Numbered from the stretch's first letter, positions 10,433-23,087 are shown. The stretch: 64,000 nucleotides of DNA from Oncomelania hupensis (GCA_036898135.1 CM072516.1:19764193-19828192); one strand, 5' to 3'. The notes: generated from the letters alone by a model not told the origin. Numbers and translations: made by a program.

Positions 10433-10790
10433 CTGTTTTATCAATCTACTATAATATCTTCTTCGCTAGACCAGTCACCTACCTATTTTTTCTTGAAAAC
10501 TCTTCCGGGACAAAACACCTCATTTGTGTGTGAGGCCTGTTGGATCAGCTTAGGAATATTGGACGCTTTCTGACAAATGGTCACTGGGGCTTCCTATGAT
10601 GTTATTAATAATTTTGGCAATGTAAGCATTTCATATGTATGTGTTTAGTTGATATTATATAATGATGTTTGTATTCTATTTTGTTTTTTAAACGGGGTTT
10701 CGATAAATTATAGTATAGCCTCAGCGTCCCCTGCGTGGGATGCTGTCACGCGCCGGCTACCATACATTTTTTTACTGTACATAAGCCCGT
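10433..10790 (+). mobile_element. Short retroposon family, copy II, right part
   Basis: Resumes the retroposon after LINE copy B (CTTCTTCGCTAGA, TTTTTTCTTGAAAACTCTTC, GTTGGATCAGCTT). It decays after the GTGGGATG block near 10740 and lacks the 3' tail. Confidence 0.75.
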
Positions 10791-12683
10791 GTTTTTCGTA
10801 AGTCAGTTGCAACTCTTTATTTAGTTGTCAATTCCGAGCAAGAGTGCACACATAAATGATAAAGAGAGAGAGAACCAGCGAAGGCCTGTGAAGCCAGAGG
10901 GTGGGTCAACTACAGCCGTTACTGAGTGTGTTCACTATTCTAGAAAGTTACAACGGGTATTGTACTGAAGTGATAGAGGTCAGTCAGTCAGAAAGCGTCA
11001 GAGAGAACAGACGTCCGCACCGAGGGTAGGACTATCTATATCTATGTGTTTGATATCCTTAGTAAGCAGTAGTGGAAACTCTATTGGATCCCCTGCAAGG
11101 CCATTTTCAGTAACCCTGATTTGGATGCCCTGTGACCCGGAGGAGTGCGGCGGAGACTGAAGGACGCCTCAACTTGTCTTGTCGTGTATTGTGTTGTCTG
11201 CGTGCCAGTTGGGGTCTTATCACCAGTGGAGGTAAATAATCATGTTTTTCTTTAGTGGCGTGCCGCATTCTCTGGTGTATGGATGTGTAAATAGGTAAGC
11301 GTGTAGAATGTAATATTTTTTCACCATTATGTTAAGTCATAGATTTGGTAGTAAAACATTCATAGGGGGCATTTTATTCTGTTATTTTATGATGGATTTT
11401 TCTTCTTATTATCATTTATTTAATAGTAAATAAATTATTGAATGCAGTAGAATTGTTTTATTAAACGAAGGGAGAGAATTATTCTGTACATATACATTGC
11501 TTTCATTATTTTCGCAAGGGAGACAATGTGTCAGTATATTATCAGTATTTTTAAAAGGAAATTTAATAAGTATTTTAGTAGAGGAATGACTGCATTTAAA
11601 ATGAAATATAAATTGAATGGAAGTATTTTTCATTGCTATATCATTAAAGGTTTGATTGTGGTTAGTATCTAAACAATTGTTGAATTTCATCTTTTATGTA
11701 TTTTCATAAGGCATGATGTGAATAGTAAAGATTTGTGCTGGAGTATCTCAGAGTTGAAGGCAAAAGTAAACAATTTGGAGAGAGTATAGTCAAGATTGCA
11801 TACGATGAAAGACATTTAATAATCATGAATCGGAACAAGTATGAACAATGAAACATAGACATTGATAAAGTTTCAGTGTTATAACTTTATTCATGATGAC
11901 TTTTGTGCGCGAAAACAGTAAAGACAACACGATGGTGACAGTTTTGGCAAATATAATCGTGTTGGCAAATGTTAGGATATCTGACTGTATTTTCAGTGCA
12001 ATGATGATGATGATTGTTTTGAACATCTGCCGAGACGATCCGAGCGGCTGAGGTTGAACTGATTCTGGTTCCGGTCTGACTTGGGTTGGACGCTGAGAGG
12101 TCTGGTCAGCTACGCAGGAGCCACCCAGCCGAGTTACCTTCCCCCCTGTACTGAGGACCGTGTGCGGTTCAGATGGGAACCGTGTGAGGGCCGCCTATGC
12201 GTTGCTGTGTCTTCAGGGGTGGTAATTCTGTATCGCGTACAGGAAGGTCTACGCCAAGCAGTGTTTCATTCTAGTTTGAAAAAGAGACCTGAAAAAAAGT
12301 GCTTAAACGACTTTGAGTAATAGGTTGTGAAAGTATAAAAAGAAAGGCCTTAATATGCGCATATTTTTTTCAGAGTGTTGAACAGAGCGAATACATAAAC
12401 AAGTTTTCATAAATTAGTTTGCTTATTTTCATTTCACCATTGCATTTGTAAATATCATTTGTTTATTGTTAAATATGTTGTGTATGCTTGTGAGTATGAG
12501 TGAGGGAAGTGTGTGCTGTTAGAGGGACGGGTGGGTAGTTAGTACGTTTGAGGAATAAAAGAGTTGTTTCGTTGACTTACCACTGGTGTTTGTGTTCTTA
12601 TTTAGTGTGTGGGTGGGGTGTGCTCGGGTCGTATGGGCTAACAATGTTCGCGGGATTCTGACTTACGTCAGCCTCACGTGACA
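10791..12683. other. Non-coding stretch, possible decayed LTR material
   Basis: No convincing coding sequence. The plus strand near 12553-12590 (GAATAAAAGAGTTG then TTGACTTACCACTGG) resembles the minus strand near 10840-10800 (AAATAAAGAGTTG then CTGACTTACG). Both look like polyadenylation/U5 regions in inverted orientation, suggesting degenerate LTR pieces. This is weak evidence. A frame at 12081-12320 has no recognisable domain. Confidence 0.3.
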
Positions 12684-12888
12684 GATGCCTTTATTGTAAA
12701 GTGACCGGCTGGTGGAGTGCCTTCAGTGTTACCATTAAGGTTGTTTTGGCAGATCTTTCATACGGCTCAGGGATGAGTCCTCTTTTAGGCAAGTTGTGGT
12801 GTTGATTGTGTGGTCCTAATTCGGCTCTTTCCAGTCTGCTTGACCCTGTAAGCAATTAATAACTAACTAACTAACTAACTAACTAATA
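12684..12888 (+). mobile_element. Short retroposon family, copy III (3' part)
   Basis: Starts in the CTTTATTGTAAAGTGACCGG block shared with the copy at 61174-61753, and ends in six or so AACT units at 12861-12888. 5' truncated. Confidence 0.75.
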
Positions 12889-14215
12889 TTCTGCAAAAGT
12901 ATTTCCATACTGTGTAAATGAAAAGAGTAACATGAACTAAACCCATAAGAAACGTCTTTGATATTTATGTGGAAAGTAGTATAGACAAAACCTACCAACA
13001 TGAACGCCATTTAAAAGGTAGACATTACACCTATGTGGCCTTAAACGATGAAAGCTGTATTGTCAACGGTTTCTGTCTGAGAGTGATTAAAAAAAATAAA
13101 TTGTGAATGTCCACTTTAGACATTTCAGCGGGTATATTGAACTTAAACGAGGGGTAAATTGGACCTAGGTTCAGTGTATACACACACAATGTAAACACCT
13201 ATTAAAATATACAATGATGGAATAAATTGTATTTGTCTCTCTCTCTATCATACACACACACACACTTACGCACGCACATTCACCTAGGCAAACACACTTA
13301 CCTACGCACTCACACACATAATCAGTATCATCACGCTAAAACGACAACAGCATTAAAAAATACAGATTTCTTTAATTACTTTAAAAAGACCCTCTCTAAA
13401 ACCTAAAGCAATGCACTCACTTGGTATAAGGGAAAAATAAAAATGTTATTCTTTCAACTACTGCAACCAAAGCGGCATACAAAATGCAATCAAAGCAAAG
13501 GTTATTATAAACAGAATTAAAAAGGAAATAAAAGACATAAAGAAAAATTACAAAGTTTAGTTACTTGAAAAAGAGTGTGTATAAAACTTAAACTAGCTCT
13601 GCTTTAGAGTTAACACTTCTGAACCACTGATGCTAGTGTTTAGCGCCAAGGTTCAAACTACACTCGCATCATTTTGATATATAGGGAATGATCGCTACTT
13701 GGTTTATATTCGTGTGTAAGTGAATTCATTAAATGTGTTATTTATCTCCATTCGGGAGTACAAGCAATCAGAAGCTTTTACAGTGATGGAAGATGGTTAC
13801 GTCCAATCAAGTACAGTTTTCATCTAATCTAACTCGAGTTCAGAATAGCATTAATCATTTAAATGAAATGTAATGAATAAGATTTTGTGTCCTGCCACAC
13901 AGTGATGATTGAATAGAAATGACGTGACTGTTTAAATAAAATAGAATAAAATAAAATAAAACTAACTAATAATTTACATTAGGGAAAAACTCAATACACA
14001 CTATTGCTGTGCAGTTGAGGTTATCACACTTGATCAAGTTGGCTATTTTGCCCTGAAGGCAAACGTCAAGCCAAGGACGAGGGATAAAGCTTCTGTGAGT
14101 GGGAGGTCCACCTATTCCTGTTGGATTATATTATTATCAAAAGTGTGAACACCGACAGCAGAAGCCGAATCTTATCAGCTTTTTGCAACTGCAAAGGAGG
14201 GTAAGTAATCTATTC
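12889..14215. other. Intergenic, nothing recognised
   Basis: AT-rich unique-looking sequence. A short CA run lies at about 13251-13265 and an AATAA-rich stretch near 13937-13965. No gene or repeat family recognised. Confidence 0.4.
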
Positions 14216-14274
14216 TTTATTATGTATTATTATTTATTTATTTACTTATTTATTTATTTAGTTAGTTATACATT

Positions 14275-14313
<39 letters not shown>

Positions 14314-14330
14314 TTATTATTTTTTCCCCA
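14216..14330. repeat. (TTTA)n microsatellite
   Basis: Tandem TTTA/ATTT units from about 14222 to 14318, with an interruption near 14260. Confidence 0.95.
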
Positions 14331-15090
14331 CAAGTCTTTTATTTTTTAAATACAAGTTATGATCAAATAAAAAGTTAGATCTATAGTACATCAGGTATGT
14401 CAAGGTACAACTTTATTCTTTGTCTTGCCCTTGGCAGTTGGCTGTATAGTTGTTTTATCTGCTTTAAATGTATTTAAATTACAATATTTATTCTGTGTTT
14501 CTTGAAATTATGCTAAAATCTTCGTGACTTATTTTCAAACAAGACACTGGACCTTATCAGTTACATGCTGATTAACACATCTCAAGATTTATTATCTGAG
14601 CTCATCAAATTTCTGTGTAAAATAAATAATGCTCTGCGCTTGCATGTGCTCTGAAACATTGTCAGAAGACTTTAATGAGCAACACACGCATTGACTACAA
14701 TGCAACAAGAAGAAGGTACGTATTTATGTATTTACCCTCTTGGGTTCATGACCCGCGACCTCGACCTTGTTTGGCCTACGTAAACAAAACATTGATCACT
14801 GCATCAAACACACTAATCGTTGACTAAAACTGTGGCATAGTTTCATAATAATCAAGGTTAATAATGGACAGGATCTGCAATAGCTACAGTCATATAAATT
14901 TACTTCTTGATTATGAATGAATACATTCTAGGTTATAATTATAAACGTTGTAAAACGTCACTTAGGCTAAGATCAGAAGGAAGTTTCATAATAAAAGAAA
15001 CTGATCTAAAGAAACAATAAAATCCATAAATAACAACAATATTATTACTACCACTATCATTACCACCTCCACCTTCTCCTCCATCACCAC
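14331..15090. other. Intergenic, nothing recognised
   Basis: AT-rich sequence without recognised coding, RNA or repeat features. Confidence 0.4.
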
Positions 15091-15096
15091 CATCAC

Positions 15097-15159
<63 letters not shown>

Positions 15160-15165
15160 CACCAT
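15091..15165. repeat. (ATT)n microsatellite
   Basis: ATT units from about 15098 to 15160, flanked by further imperfect CACCAT and ATT triplet runs (15056-15260). Confidence 0.95.
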
Positions 15166-15390
15166 TATTGTTAATAACATTATTATCATCACTGTTATTA
15201 TCATCAATATTATTGTTACTCCATTATTTGAACCATTACAATTACCACCATCATCGCCACCACTAAGTAGACGAATGAAGAAAGGTGACAGTGTGAAATT
15301 TGACAGCAATAAGAGATGTTATATTTTATAATGCTGATGTTAAATTAAAAAAAACAAGATTGTGTAAGCAAATGTTTCTTGTTAATTTCA

Positions 15391-15607
15391 GTTGACGGTG
15401 TAAGCAAGGTGAAATATCCGTTGGAGGAACAGATTCAAACTTCAACTTCTGCTGAAGCTTCAAGTACATGTTTGTTGAACGCACCTGTTCCTTTGTCCTC
15501 CAACCAAGCAACTGCTCTTGCATCATCAACCCAAGCACCTGTTCCTCGATCATCAACTCGAGCAACTGCTTTTCACCATACACCGAGCACATGCTCCTCC
15601 GTCATCT
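15391..15607 (+). other. Possible exon of a decayed host gene
   Basis: An acceptor-like TTAATTTCAG precedes an open Ser/Thr/Ala/Pro-rich frame. It contains an imperfect internal duplication of about 45 bases (APVPLSSNQATA then APVPRSSTRATA), and a donor-like AAG/GTTTGT follows. A TGA lies just before the donor. It could belong with the DUF4806-like exon at 18850 in the same orientation; that link is speculative. Confidence 0.25.
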
Positions 15608-16354
15608 GAAGGTTTGTTTAAAGTAATATAATAGGATTTTGTTTACATGTGTATGTCCTGAAGATTGGTGGGGGAAAGTTTTTTTTTTAAAGTGATAGTC
15701 TTTGCAATTGATTGTTTATAAAATGCCAAAGGTGTACTTGATGAGAACTCTCAATACAATTGTGTGTGAACATGACACTTAACAATGCCAAATTTTGAAT
15801 CCTGCAGAATATATCTATCTCTTGAGAGGTGCCCAAGGCTTGCTGAGTAGAATGAAGCCATGTGGTCGTGTGAAAGGTTTGTAAAATTTGTCTTGTACAA
15901 TATTTCCATTCCTGTGTTGAATTGAATTAAAATAAATAGGGTGTGTAATTTTGGACTTTTTTTCAATTTTACAGAAGATTTAAATCACCATTTGATACTT
16001 GACAATGCATCTTCTTCCTTTCCAACTGCAACCCTTGCATTTAGGAACAACTTTTGTTGTTGCATTGATTTATTTTGTCCCTCTCGGCGTAGACCATGGA
16101 TACGCATTTGGTACTCATGTTATATACACTTTTTTAAATATACATTTTATTTAACCATATATCTTTCGGTAACAGTCGATAGAAAATTGCTTCCATTATA
16201 GATCAGGTGTACCTATACTTATGATGCTCTATTACAACCATGAACCTTTTTTCCAGCCTAAAATTATGACACAGCTTATATAATTTATTTCTGTAAATTA
16301 GTCTGGACAGAGAGTAAAACATTTCTTTAATTTTTAACTTGTATCAGCATCTAT
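15608..16354. other. Intergenic, LINE target duplication at the end
   Basis: No gene recognised. CAGCATCTAT at 16345-16354 is the left copy of the 10-bp duplication flanking the LINE that follows. Confidence 0.5.
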
Positions 16355-18669
16355 CCTATCCTATCCTGTCCCATAACCCGAAGGTCGTAGGGGCACCACA
16401 GATGATCGCTTAACCAGCATACTCCATCTTACTCTGTCCTCAGCAGCCCTCATGGCTTCGCTCAGTGTCAAACCAGTCCATTCTCGAATGTTGTCCTCCC
16501 ACCTCTTTTTCGGTCTCCCCCTTCTTCTACCTCCTTGCACTGTGCCTTGCAGAATGGTCTTTGCAAGGCCTGATGATCTGGTGACGTGGCCATACCATCG
16601 GAGTTTCCGTTTCTTCACCACTGTGAGCAGGTCATCGTGTTGTCCAATGGCTTGTGTGATGGTCTGTCGGACTTCAACGTTGGTGATGTGTTGGGTATAG
16701 GAAATGCACAGAAGTCTTCTGTAGCACCTCATCTCCATGCTTTGTATTCTTCGTTGGAGATCTGCTGTGAGGGTCCATGCTTCGCAAGCATATAGGAAGA
16801 TGGAGATGACCAGAGATCGCAGCAGTCTTACTTTGGAATGTAGACTGATGGTTCTGTCTTTCCAAATGGGCTTCAACCTTGTCAGGGCAGCAGTTGTTTG
16901 TGCGATCCTGGAGAGGACTTCCTGTCGAGACCCATTGTCTGACACAATGGCTCCTAAATATTTGAAGCTGTGCACTGTGTTGAGGGATTGGCCTTGTACT
17001 TTGATGTCCGTGTTGATGCCATTGGTGTTGTTGGTCATCATTTTGGTCTTCTCTGCACTTATTTCCATTCCATAAGCTCTGGAGGTGGTGTCAAGCCTCT
17101 GTACAAGCTGTTCAAGTTCTTGTTCCTCTCCAGCCAATCCATCAATATCATCCGCAAAACGAAGATTGGAGATTGCTCTGCCCCCTATGCTGACTGTGCC
17201 TTCGTGATCTGCAAGAGCATCTGACATGATGCGCTCTAGGAAGATGTTGAAGAGTGTTGGAGAGAGTAGGCATCCTTGACGCACACCGATTGTTGTTCTG
17301 AACCAGTTCCCGATGACGCTGTTATGGAGGACTGCACTGGTAGCCTTGTCATACAGGCTTTTGATGACTTCTATGATTTTAGGGCTGATGTTGTACACTT
17401 TCATGGTTGCCCATAGAGCTGCATGCCAGACTCGGTCAAATGCCTTCTTGAAGTCTATGAACACATGATATAGATGTTGTTGGTGCTGTAGGTATTTCTC
17501 ACAGATTATTCTGAGGTTGAAAATCTGTTCAGTGGTACTTCGCCCTGCCATGAATCCTGCTTGTTCTTCAGCTATGATTTGTTCAGCTTGTGGTTTCAAC
17601 CTGTTGAGTATTATTTTCAGGAGGACCTTGCTGGGATGGCTGATGAGGCTGATGGTGCGGTAATTTTCACACTCCTGAAGGTTACCTTTTTTAGGAAGAG
17701 TGATGACAAGCGACTGGGTCCATGGTGTAGGCCATTCCCCATTCTGCCAGATCTTGTTACAGATAGTGGTGAGAGCATCAGTCATCGCTTCTCCTCCTGC
17801 TTGTAGCAGTTCCGCTGGTATGTTGTCCACTCCCGCTGACTTCCCTTTCTTCAGCGATTGCACTGCTGCCTCAACTTCTTCCCGGAGAATTGGGAGGATT
17901 TCTTCTTCTTCTCTGCTCTCGGGACATGCTAGAACTGATGGGTCTCCATTTGGTGTATGGTTGTAAAGGTCAGAGCAGTACTCTGTCCATCTGTCCAAGA
18001 CTTCTTGTTCTTCTGTAAGGCAAATGCCAGACTTGCTTTGGATAGTGGAGACTTTGGGCTGTTTAACACTTGTCAGCCGCTTCACAGTCTGGTAGGCCTT
18101 CTTGCTGTTGTTCTTGTTCAGATTGTTCTCTATTTCCTGGCATTGATCTTCTATCCAGTTCTCCTTTGCTGTGCGCATGCCTTTTCGGATGTCATTGTTG
18201 ATTTTTCGGTAGACATCAGCTCCCTGTGAGGTGTTCTTTTTCTTTTTTAACTCTCTTCGTTTATCACACAGATCCAAAAGTTCAGGTGTGATCCACGGCT
18301 TCTTCTTTGGTCGGTGCTTGCCAAGGATCTCAGTGGCGGCATCTGTTACAGCTGAGTTGAAGGTATTGGTCATGGTGTTGACATCTACTTCGCCTGCCCC
18401 CAAAATAAGCAGTGGTGCAAATTTCCCTCCAATTGTGGCCTGAAATATTTTTGCCACCTCCGGGTCTTGCAGTTTGTCCAGGTCGAACTTCAGCCTAGTG
18501 CACTTTGCTGTATTTACTCTCTTCAAATGGAGCCGGAAAGACATCATCACGAGATCGTGGTCACTTCCAATGTCTGCTCCTGGAAAAGTGCGTGTCCTGC
18601 CAATGTTGATGCTTGATCTGAAGCGTTTCTTGACCATGATGTAGTCGATCTGGTTGTGATGTTCCCCGC
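16355..18669 (-). mobile_element. RTE-like LINE copy G, the longest copy
   Basis: Flanked by a 10-bp target duplication CAGCATCTAT (16345-16354 and 18670-18679). The 3' end (plus-strand left side) has the TATCC/TAGGA-repeat tail. The 5' end is truncated within the APE endonuclease. The short-repeat tail and single RT ORF fit RTE-type LINEs, but the clade assignment is from memory of motifs only. At least six other copies of the family lie in this window. Confidence 0.9.
16361..18669 (-). CDS. LINE endonuclease/reverse transcriptase (5' truncated, otherwise open)
   Basis: One uninterrupted frame of about 770 codons with no natural start. It enters at the end of an APE endonuclease (NQIDYIMVKK, then GSDHDLVMM, the catalytic Asp-His pair) and continues through a linker into reverse transcriptase. 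RT motifs from the Met at 18637 are ITLPKKGNLQECENYRTISL near 305-325, FIDFKKAFD near 396, GVRQGCLLSPTLFN near 445, and the catalytic FADD box near 494. The C-terminus has ISIFLYACEAWTLTADL and RRRGRPKKRWEDNIREW. This enzyme nicks the target and copies its own RNA. Lacking most of the endonuclease, this copy cannot move by itself, yet it has no stop codon, consistent with a recent insertion. Confidence 0.88.
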
Positions 18670-18679
18670 CAGCATCTAT

Positions 18680-18848
18680 AGGTATATATTATCAACTATA
18701 CATTTTTGTTGCACTTTAAACAACATGTAGGTTAGCATGAAGTAAATCAAGTTCATATAGGCATTTGAGTAAAAATTATGTAAAACATAGCCTGTTACTC
18801 CTTTAAAAAAAAACTTAGGGAAATTGGTTTGTTGATTTGTGTGTTACA
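18680..18848. other. Short intergenic stretch
   Basis: AT-rich; ends in the acceptor-like GTGTGTTACAG before the DUF4806-like exon. Confidence 0.4.
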
Positions 18849-18849
18849 G

Positions 18850-19009
18850 ATGTTGTACCTGGCAAATATTGGCTGCAACAATTTCCGAGATGCCGTGTTG
18901 AAGGAGCTGCTCAAGACAGCCTTATCCACGCAGTACAGAATGTAGGGGAAGAAAGACAAGAGAACGTTTAGTGACCTACCAAATGTCAAGAGAGTTATTT
19001 ACGGTGAGT
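18850..19009 (+). pseudogene. DUF4806-like exon with an in-frame stop
   Basis: Bounded by a good acceptor (TTACAG at the left) and donor (ACG/GTGAGT at the right). The plus-strand translation has NIGCNNFRDAVLKELLKTAL and KRTFSDLPNVKRVIY, which resembles the C-terminal DUF4806 domain as I remember it (small Gly, amphipathic helix, GKKxK-F-L-V/I). A TAG interrupts it where the family usually has Trp before GKK, so this exon is broken or the base is wrong. LINE copy G lies just upstream. Family assignment is tentative. Confidence 0.45.
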
Positions 19010-19100
19010 TAATAATAATAATAATAATGGACATTTATATAGCGCTATTACTTGTCTTTTTATAGACAAGCGCATGGTGCTTTACATGAAAAGAAAGAAA
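19010..19100 (+). repeat. Short interspersed repeat fragment
   Basis: An AAT-repeat run leads into GACATTTATATAGCGC and ends CAAGCGCATGGTGCTTTACA. This arrangement (TATAGCGC facing GCGCTTTACA) is a familiar animal SINE/LINE tail remnant. Family not named. Confidence 0.45.
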
Positions 19101-19740
19101 CAAACGTGGAACAACTTACAATATTGCATTAGAAATTATACAATGAGAAAACCCCACCTGCAAAATCAGACAATACATAAAGTTAACCTTCTGCAAAGAA
19201 GTCATCACAATCACAACAAAATCCACTGTTAATACTGAATGTATAGCTAGATTTGTAATATATTTACTCAGGTATTGTGATTATTTACATTCTAAAATTA
19301 AAAGGTACCCATTTTTACCGATTTTCCGCAACAGGTCTATTTAACACTCACGGTTGCCCCACTTGAATAAACAAAGCTTATGACAAAAAATAACTTTCAA
19401 AAATATAGATTTTTGTATCAATAAATTCCGTAATGTTGTAACTATTCGCTCTGTTGCTAAAAATAGAGTTCCATGACAAAACCGACTCTAAAATTTAACC
19501 TAATATCATTAAAAGAAATTAAAATAGTTGACTGAAAGATTATAATGCCGATGCCTTGTTGCTAAGACTAGCAGTTCCACCTGCAGTTGTACCTACATCA
19601 AGTAGATCTATATTATTACTAAAACGTGGAAAACTTCACAAACACCCATCCCTTCCAGGAGCGGACGAGGGAGGGGGTGGGTTTCCGGGGTTTCCGGAAC
19701 ACCACCCCTCCCACCAGCCCCCCCAAAAAAAGGAAAAAAA
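19101..19740. other. Intergenic, nothing recognised
   Basis: AT-rich sequence turning C/G-rich near 19660-19730. No domain or repeat family recognised. Confidence 0.4.
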
Positions 19741-19744
19741 GAAG

Positions 19745-19797
<53 letters not shown>

Positions 19798-19874
19798 AAA
19801 CTTTAAAGGAAACAGATTAATCACTTGGAAACGGTAACCTCCATATCCCATATAATTATGTATATGTATGTGTG

Positions 19875-19935
<61 letters not shown>

Positions 19936-19950
19936 GTATATATATATATT

Positions 19951-20008
<58 letters not shown>
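19741..20008. repeat. (GA)n and (TA)n microsatellites
   Basis: GA repeats at about 19750-19797. GT/TA repeats from about 19859, with long TA runs to 20008 broken by single G or AA. Confidence 0.95.
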
Positions 20009-20013
<5 letters not shown>

Positions 20014-21235
20014 TTGTTATTACAACTGCACTCCCATTCACACCATAGCGATTCATCTCAACCACACTTCCATCTTTATCACCCCTCCCCACGTTATAAT
20101 ACATTATCTCTTTCAATTCACAATTATCTCTATCATACTATAATACAACACACTTCCCTCATATTCATCACCTTCATCACCCCTCTCCAACATAGTACAT
20201 TGTCTCCCTTTCTTCGCATTCATCACCCCCCTCTCTCTCTCTCTCACTTTAACATGCATACTTCATTGTTTCCCTTTGACCCTGTTTTGGCAACAACATC
20301 AACAACATTTCCCGTTTACACATACAACAAGAAAATCATATGAAAATCATAAAAAAATCAATAATTCACTATTTATCAAAATACACCCCTTTCCCCCTCA
20401 TTCACCATCATTCAATCACGTACGCAGACTCAAAATGCATCAGCCACTAAGGAAATGAATTGTAGGTTTCACACTCACCTTTTTAGGTCCTCGTCTTGTG
20501 ACACAATACATACACAATACAAAACAGCACACAACAATACAGCACCACACTTGTTAGTTGAGAGTATCAAGTTCGTTTCTTGGCTAATTCTGTGCAATTA
20601 CTGGAGCATCTCAGTATCGACGAAATACTGAGCCTTGGACGGTGCCTAAGCATAGGCCACACGACCTTAGAAAACAGCCCTACACTTATTCTCACTGAAT
20701 ATAATGGCGGCTAGAATTCTTCCATTAACAACTTTTGGTCATTCCTGTCCCTACGCGGGCACAGGACCTTGGGTGGTTCAAAGCAACGAAACCCTACCCT
20801 TCCAGAAGGACCTAATTCTAAGCTGACACACAGTCAAAAGTCACTTCTGCCCAAAAGAATGACTGCTCGCAAAAACAACCAAAATGACTGCCCACTAAAA
20901 CACATACCAGCACACAGGACAACATCGAGTCGAGCTCAGTAACCCACTTTCCTCATTCATGCATTATGCACTTTTGCATTAATCACGTGAAACCCATACT
21001 TACCTATCTTTCATACGCAATAATAGAAAACTGCCGATCCACTTATGTACACTATATATTAGAGATGCGCAACTCTGCACGAAATATAGCCATCTCTAGC
21101 ACTTGTTGAAAACTCGTGTCGCCACAGTGACTGAAAGACAAACGATTGCTGGCCAACGCTCGCCAAAATTATTGGCGGGATCAACCATGTGATCCATGCC
21201 AGTGTACTATACTCCAAAAGAAAATGTGAGAAGAG
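20009..21235. other. Intergenic, nothing recognised
   Basis: C/A-rich and low in G up to about 20450, then mixed sequence. A short CT run lies near 20230-20246. No coding or element homology seen before the integrase fragment that starts near 21240. Confidence 0.4.
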
Positions 21236-21239
21236 TACG

Positions 21240-22482
21240 TGTCGTCAGGATACCATTCCAGAGAGTAGGCGTTGAACCTGCATCCAAAAGAGGACATCAA
21301 TATGGTTAATGATAGTTGAGTTTGCCACCGGAGACCCGAAAGATGTACCTTTGAAAAGGATTGTGGGGTGTCTGGAACCGAGTGGGAATTCCGAAAAAGT
21401 GTTGACGGACAATGGGGTACACTTTGCAGGAGAAGTGATGAAACAACTGAACGAGCTCCTTACAGTTAGAGGAATCAGAACTACACCGAACCATACTCAA
21501 TGCAATGGCTTAGTTGAAAGATTCAATGGAACATTAAAGGCAAAGCTGCGTCGGCTTTGTCAGGAACAACCACGAGAGTGGGAGCGGTTTATTCCGGCGT
21601 TGCTTTTTGCATACAGGGAGATTCCGCAGGAGTCGTTACAGTTCTCTCCATTTGAATTACTCTACGGGAGGATCGTGAGACGGCCTCTGCGAATCTTCGA
21701 CAGCTAAGGACACAAGAGCCAGAAAGGGCTGATTGCATCGTGAACTTAAGGAATCGAGTTGAGGAAACTTGTGAAATAGCTCAACATAACCTCCAGCAAG
21801 CTGCGCAGGTACGTGCCAGAAATTTCGATGCAAAGTCTGTCAGCCGTCAGTTTCAGGTCGGAGATCAGGTGTTCTTGTTGCTGCCGACCAAAACCACCAA
21901 ACTAGAATAAAAAGGCAGGGTCCATTTGTTGTGCTCAAAAGAGTGGGACAATGCGACTACCGTATTCAAGTGGGGAAAAGAAGACGCATTTGCTCAAGTT
22001 GTACCATCAGAGAGAACCATCAGCGACAATAGCTGTGGTGGTGAAAGAAGGAAAATACGAGCCAGTGGAACCATCGAGCTGTGGTCAAGGTATTCCACTG
22101 ATTCCACTGCAGGCAACGAAAGGACCAGATGATATCTGGATTAGTCCCAACATGGAACTCACACAGCGAGCGCAACTAGTAATGAAGGGGGTATATTCCA
22201 TAGACTACACAAGCAAGAAACCCTTACCAACTAAACCGGACTATTCCACCATCAAAAATTTAGCAGTGGTGTGGGCCATCAAGAGGTTTGAACCTTACCT
22301 TTACAGACGTCATTTCACTGTGGAGTGTGACTATCATCCTTTACAGTACCTACAGAGAGCTCAACCAACCAGTGCCAGGTTGACTCGCTGATCATTGCAA
22401 ATGCAAAGTTACTCTTTTGACATGGAACCTATCCCAGGAATCAAGAACGTTGAAGCTGAGTTTCTTAGTACAACGGCTTGAG
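21240..22482 (+). pseudogene. Gypsy-5: decayed Ty3 integrase and RNase H fragment
   Basis: Integrase pieces come first: PFQRVGVEP near 21262, LTDNGVHFAGE near 21400, NGLVERFNGTLKAKL near 21500, and FAYREIPQESLQFSPFELLY near 21605-21665. A GPF/Y-region remnant follows, with stops. After a deletion that removes RT come RNase H pieces (DYTSKKPLP, AVVWAIKRFEPYLYRRH) and the C-terminal end (SYSFDMEPIPGIKNVEAEFL, to 22482). Several frameshifts. RNase H downstream of integrase again indicates the integrase-first order. Confidence 0.82.
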
Positions 22483-22527
22483 GATTTCACTTTGGGAACT
22501 CAGCAAGCTTTCGCCTTGAGGGAGAAG

Positions 22528-23087
22528 TGTGGAAGTTAAAGAGAGATTGATGAAAGGTGGATGGATCATTTCATGAAGTGCACGTGTCTGTAGCGAAAGG
22601 TGAGCGAAGAGTAGAACCTTCAGAGGGCAAGACAGAGTAAGATTAAGCATAATAAGGTTTTGAATGCGTGCACTGCAGACTAGAGATTCAAAGAGAAAAA
22701 AAAAACCTTTTTAGGGTCGTGTGTTTTCTTGATATTTGACTTCCCTGAGAAATTGTCATGTCTAATAATGCAGTACAGATCGCAACGTTGTTATAAGATA
22801 ACGTTACCTCTGAGAACAATTGCGTGTGTTGTAGAAATAGTCATTTTGAAAAGAGTGGTAAAGCTAAATGTAGAGAAAAAGGAGGCGACTGGTTGAGGTT
22901 TGGGAGAGAAGTTGTCTACCTTAAATTTATTGGTTAGACTAGCCTTGGGTGGATCCTGCTGTGCAGAATCCTTTGGGGACGCCATTGGGTTATGCAGGAC
23001 AAGGCGACACGACATTTGTTCTTCCCGGCTGACCATTCGCCTTCTGCTTTTGGTGGTGAGCGGGACTACATTGTCGGCAGGCATTTT
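22528..23087 (+). repeat. Probable 3' LTR of Gypsy-5, left part
   Basis: A polypurine-like TTGAGGGAGAAG is directly followed by TGTGGAAG at 22528, the expected start of a 3' LTR after the RNase H end. No second LTR is present to confirm it. LINE copy C interrupts it at about 23088. Confidence 0.5.
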
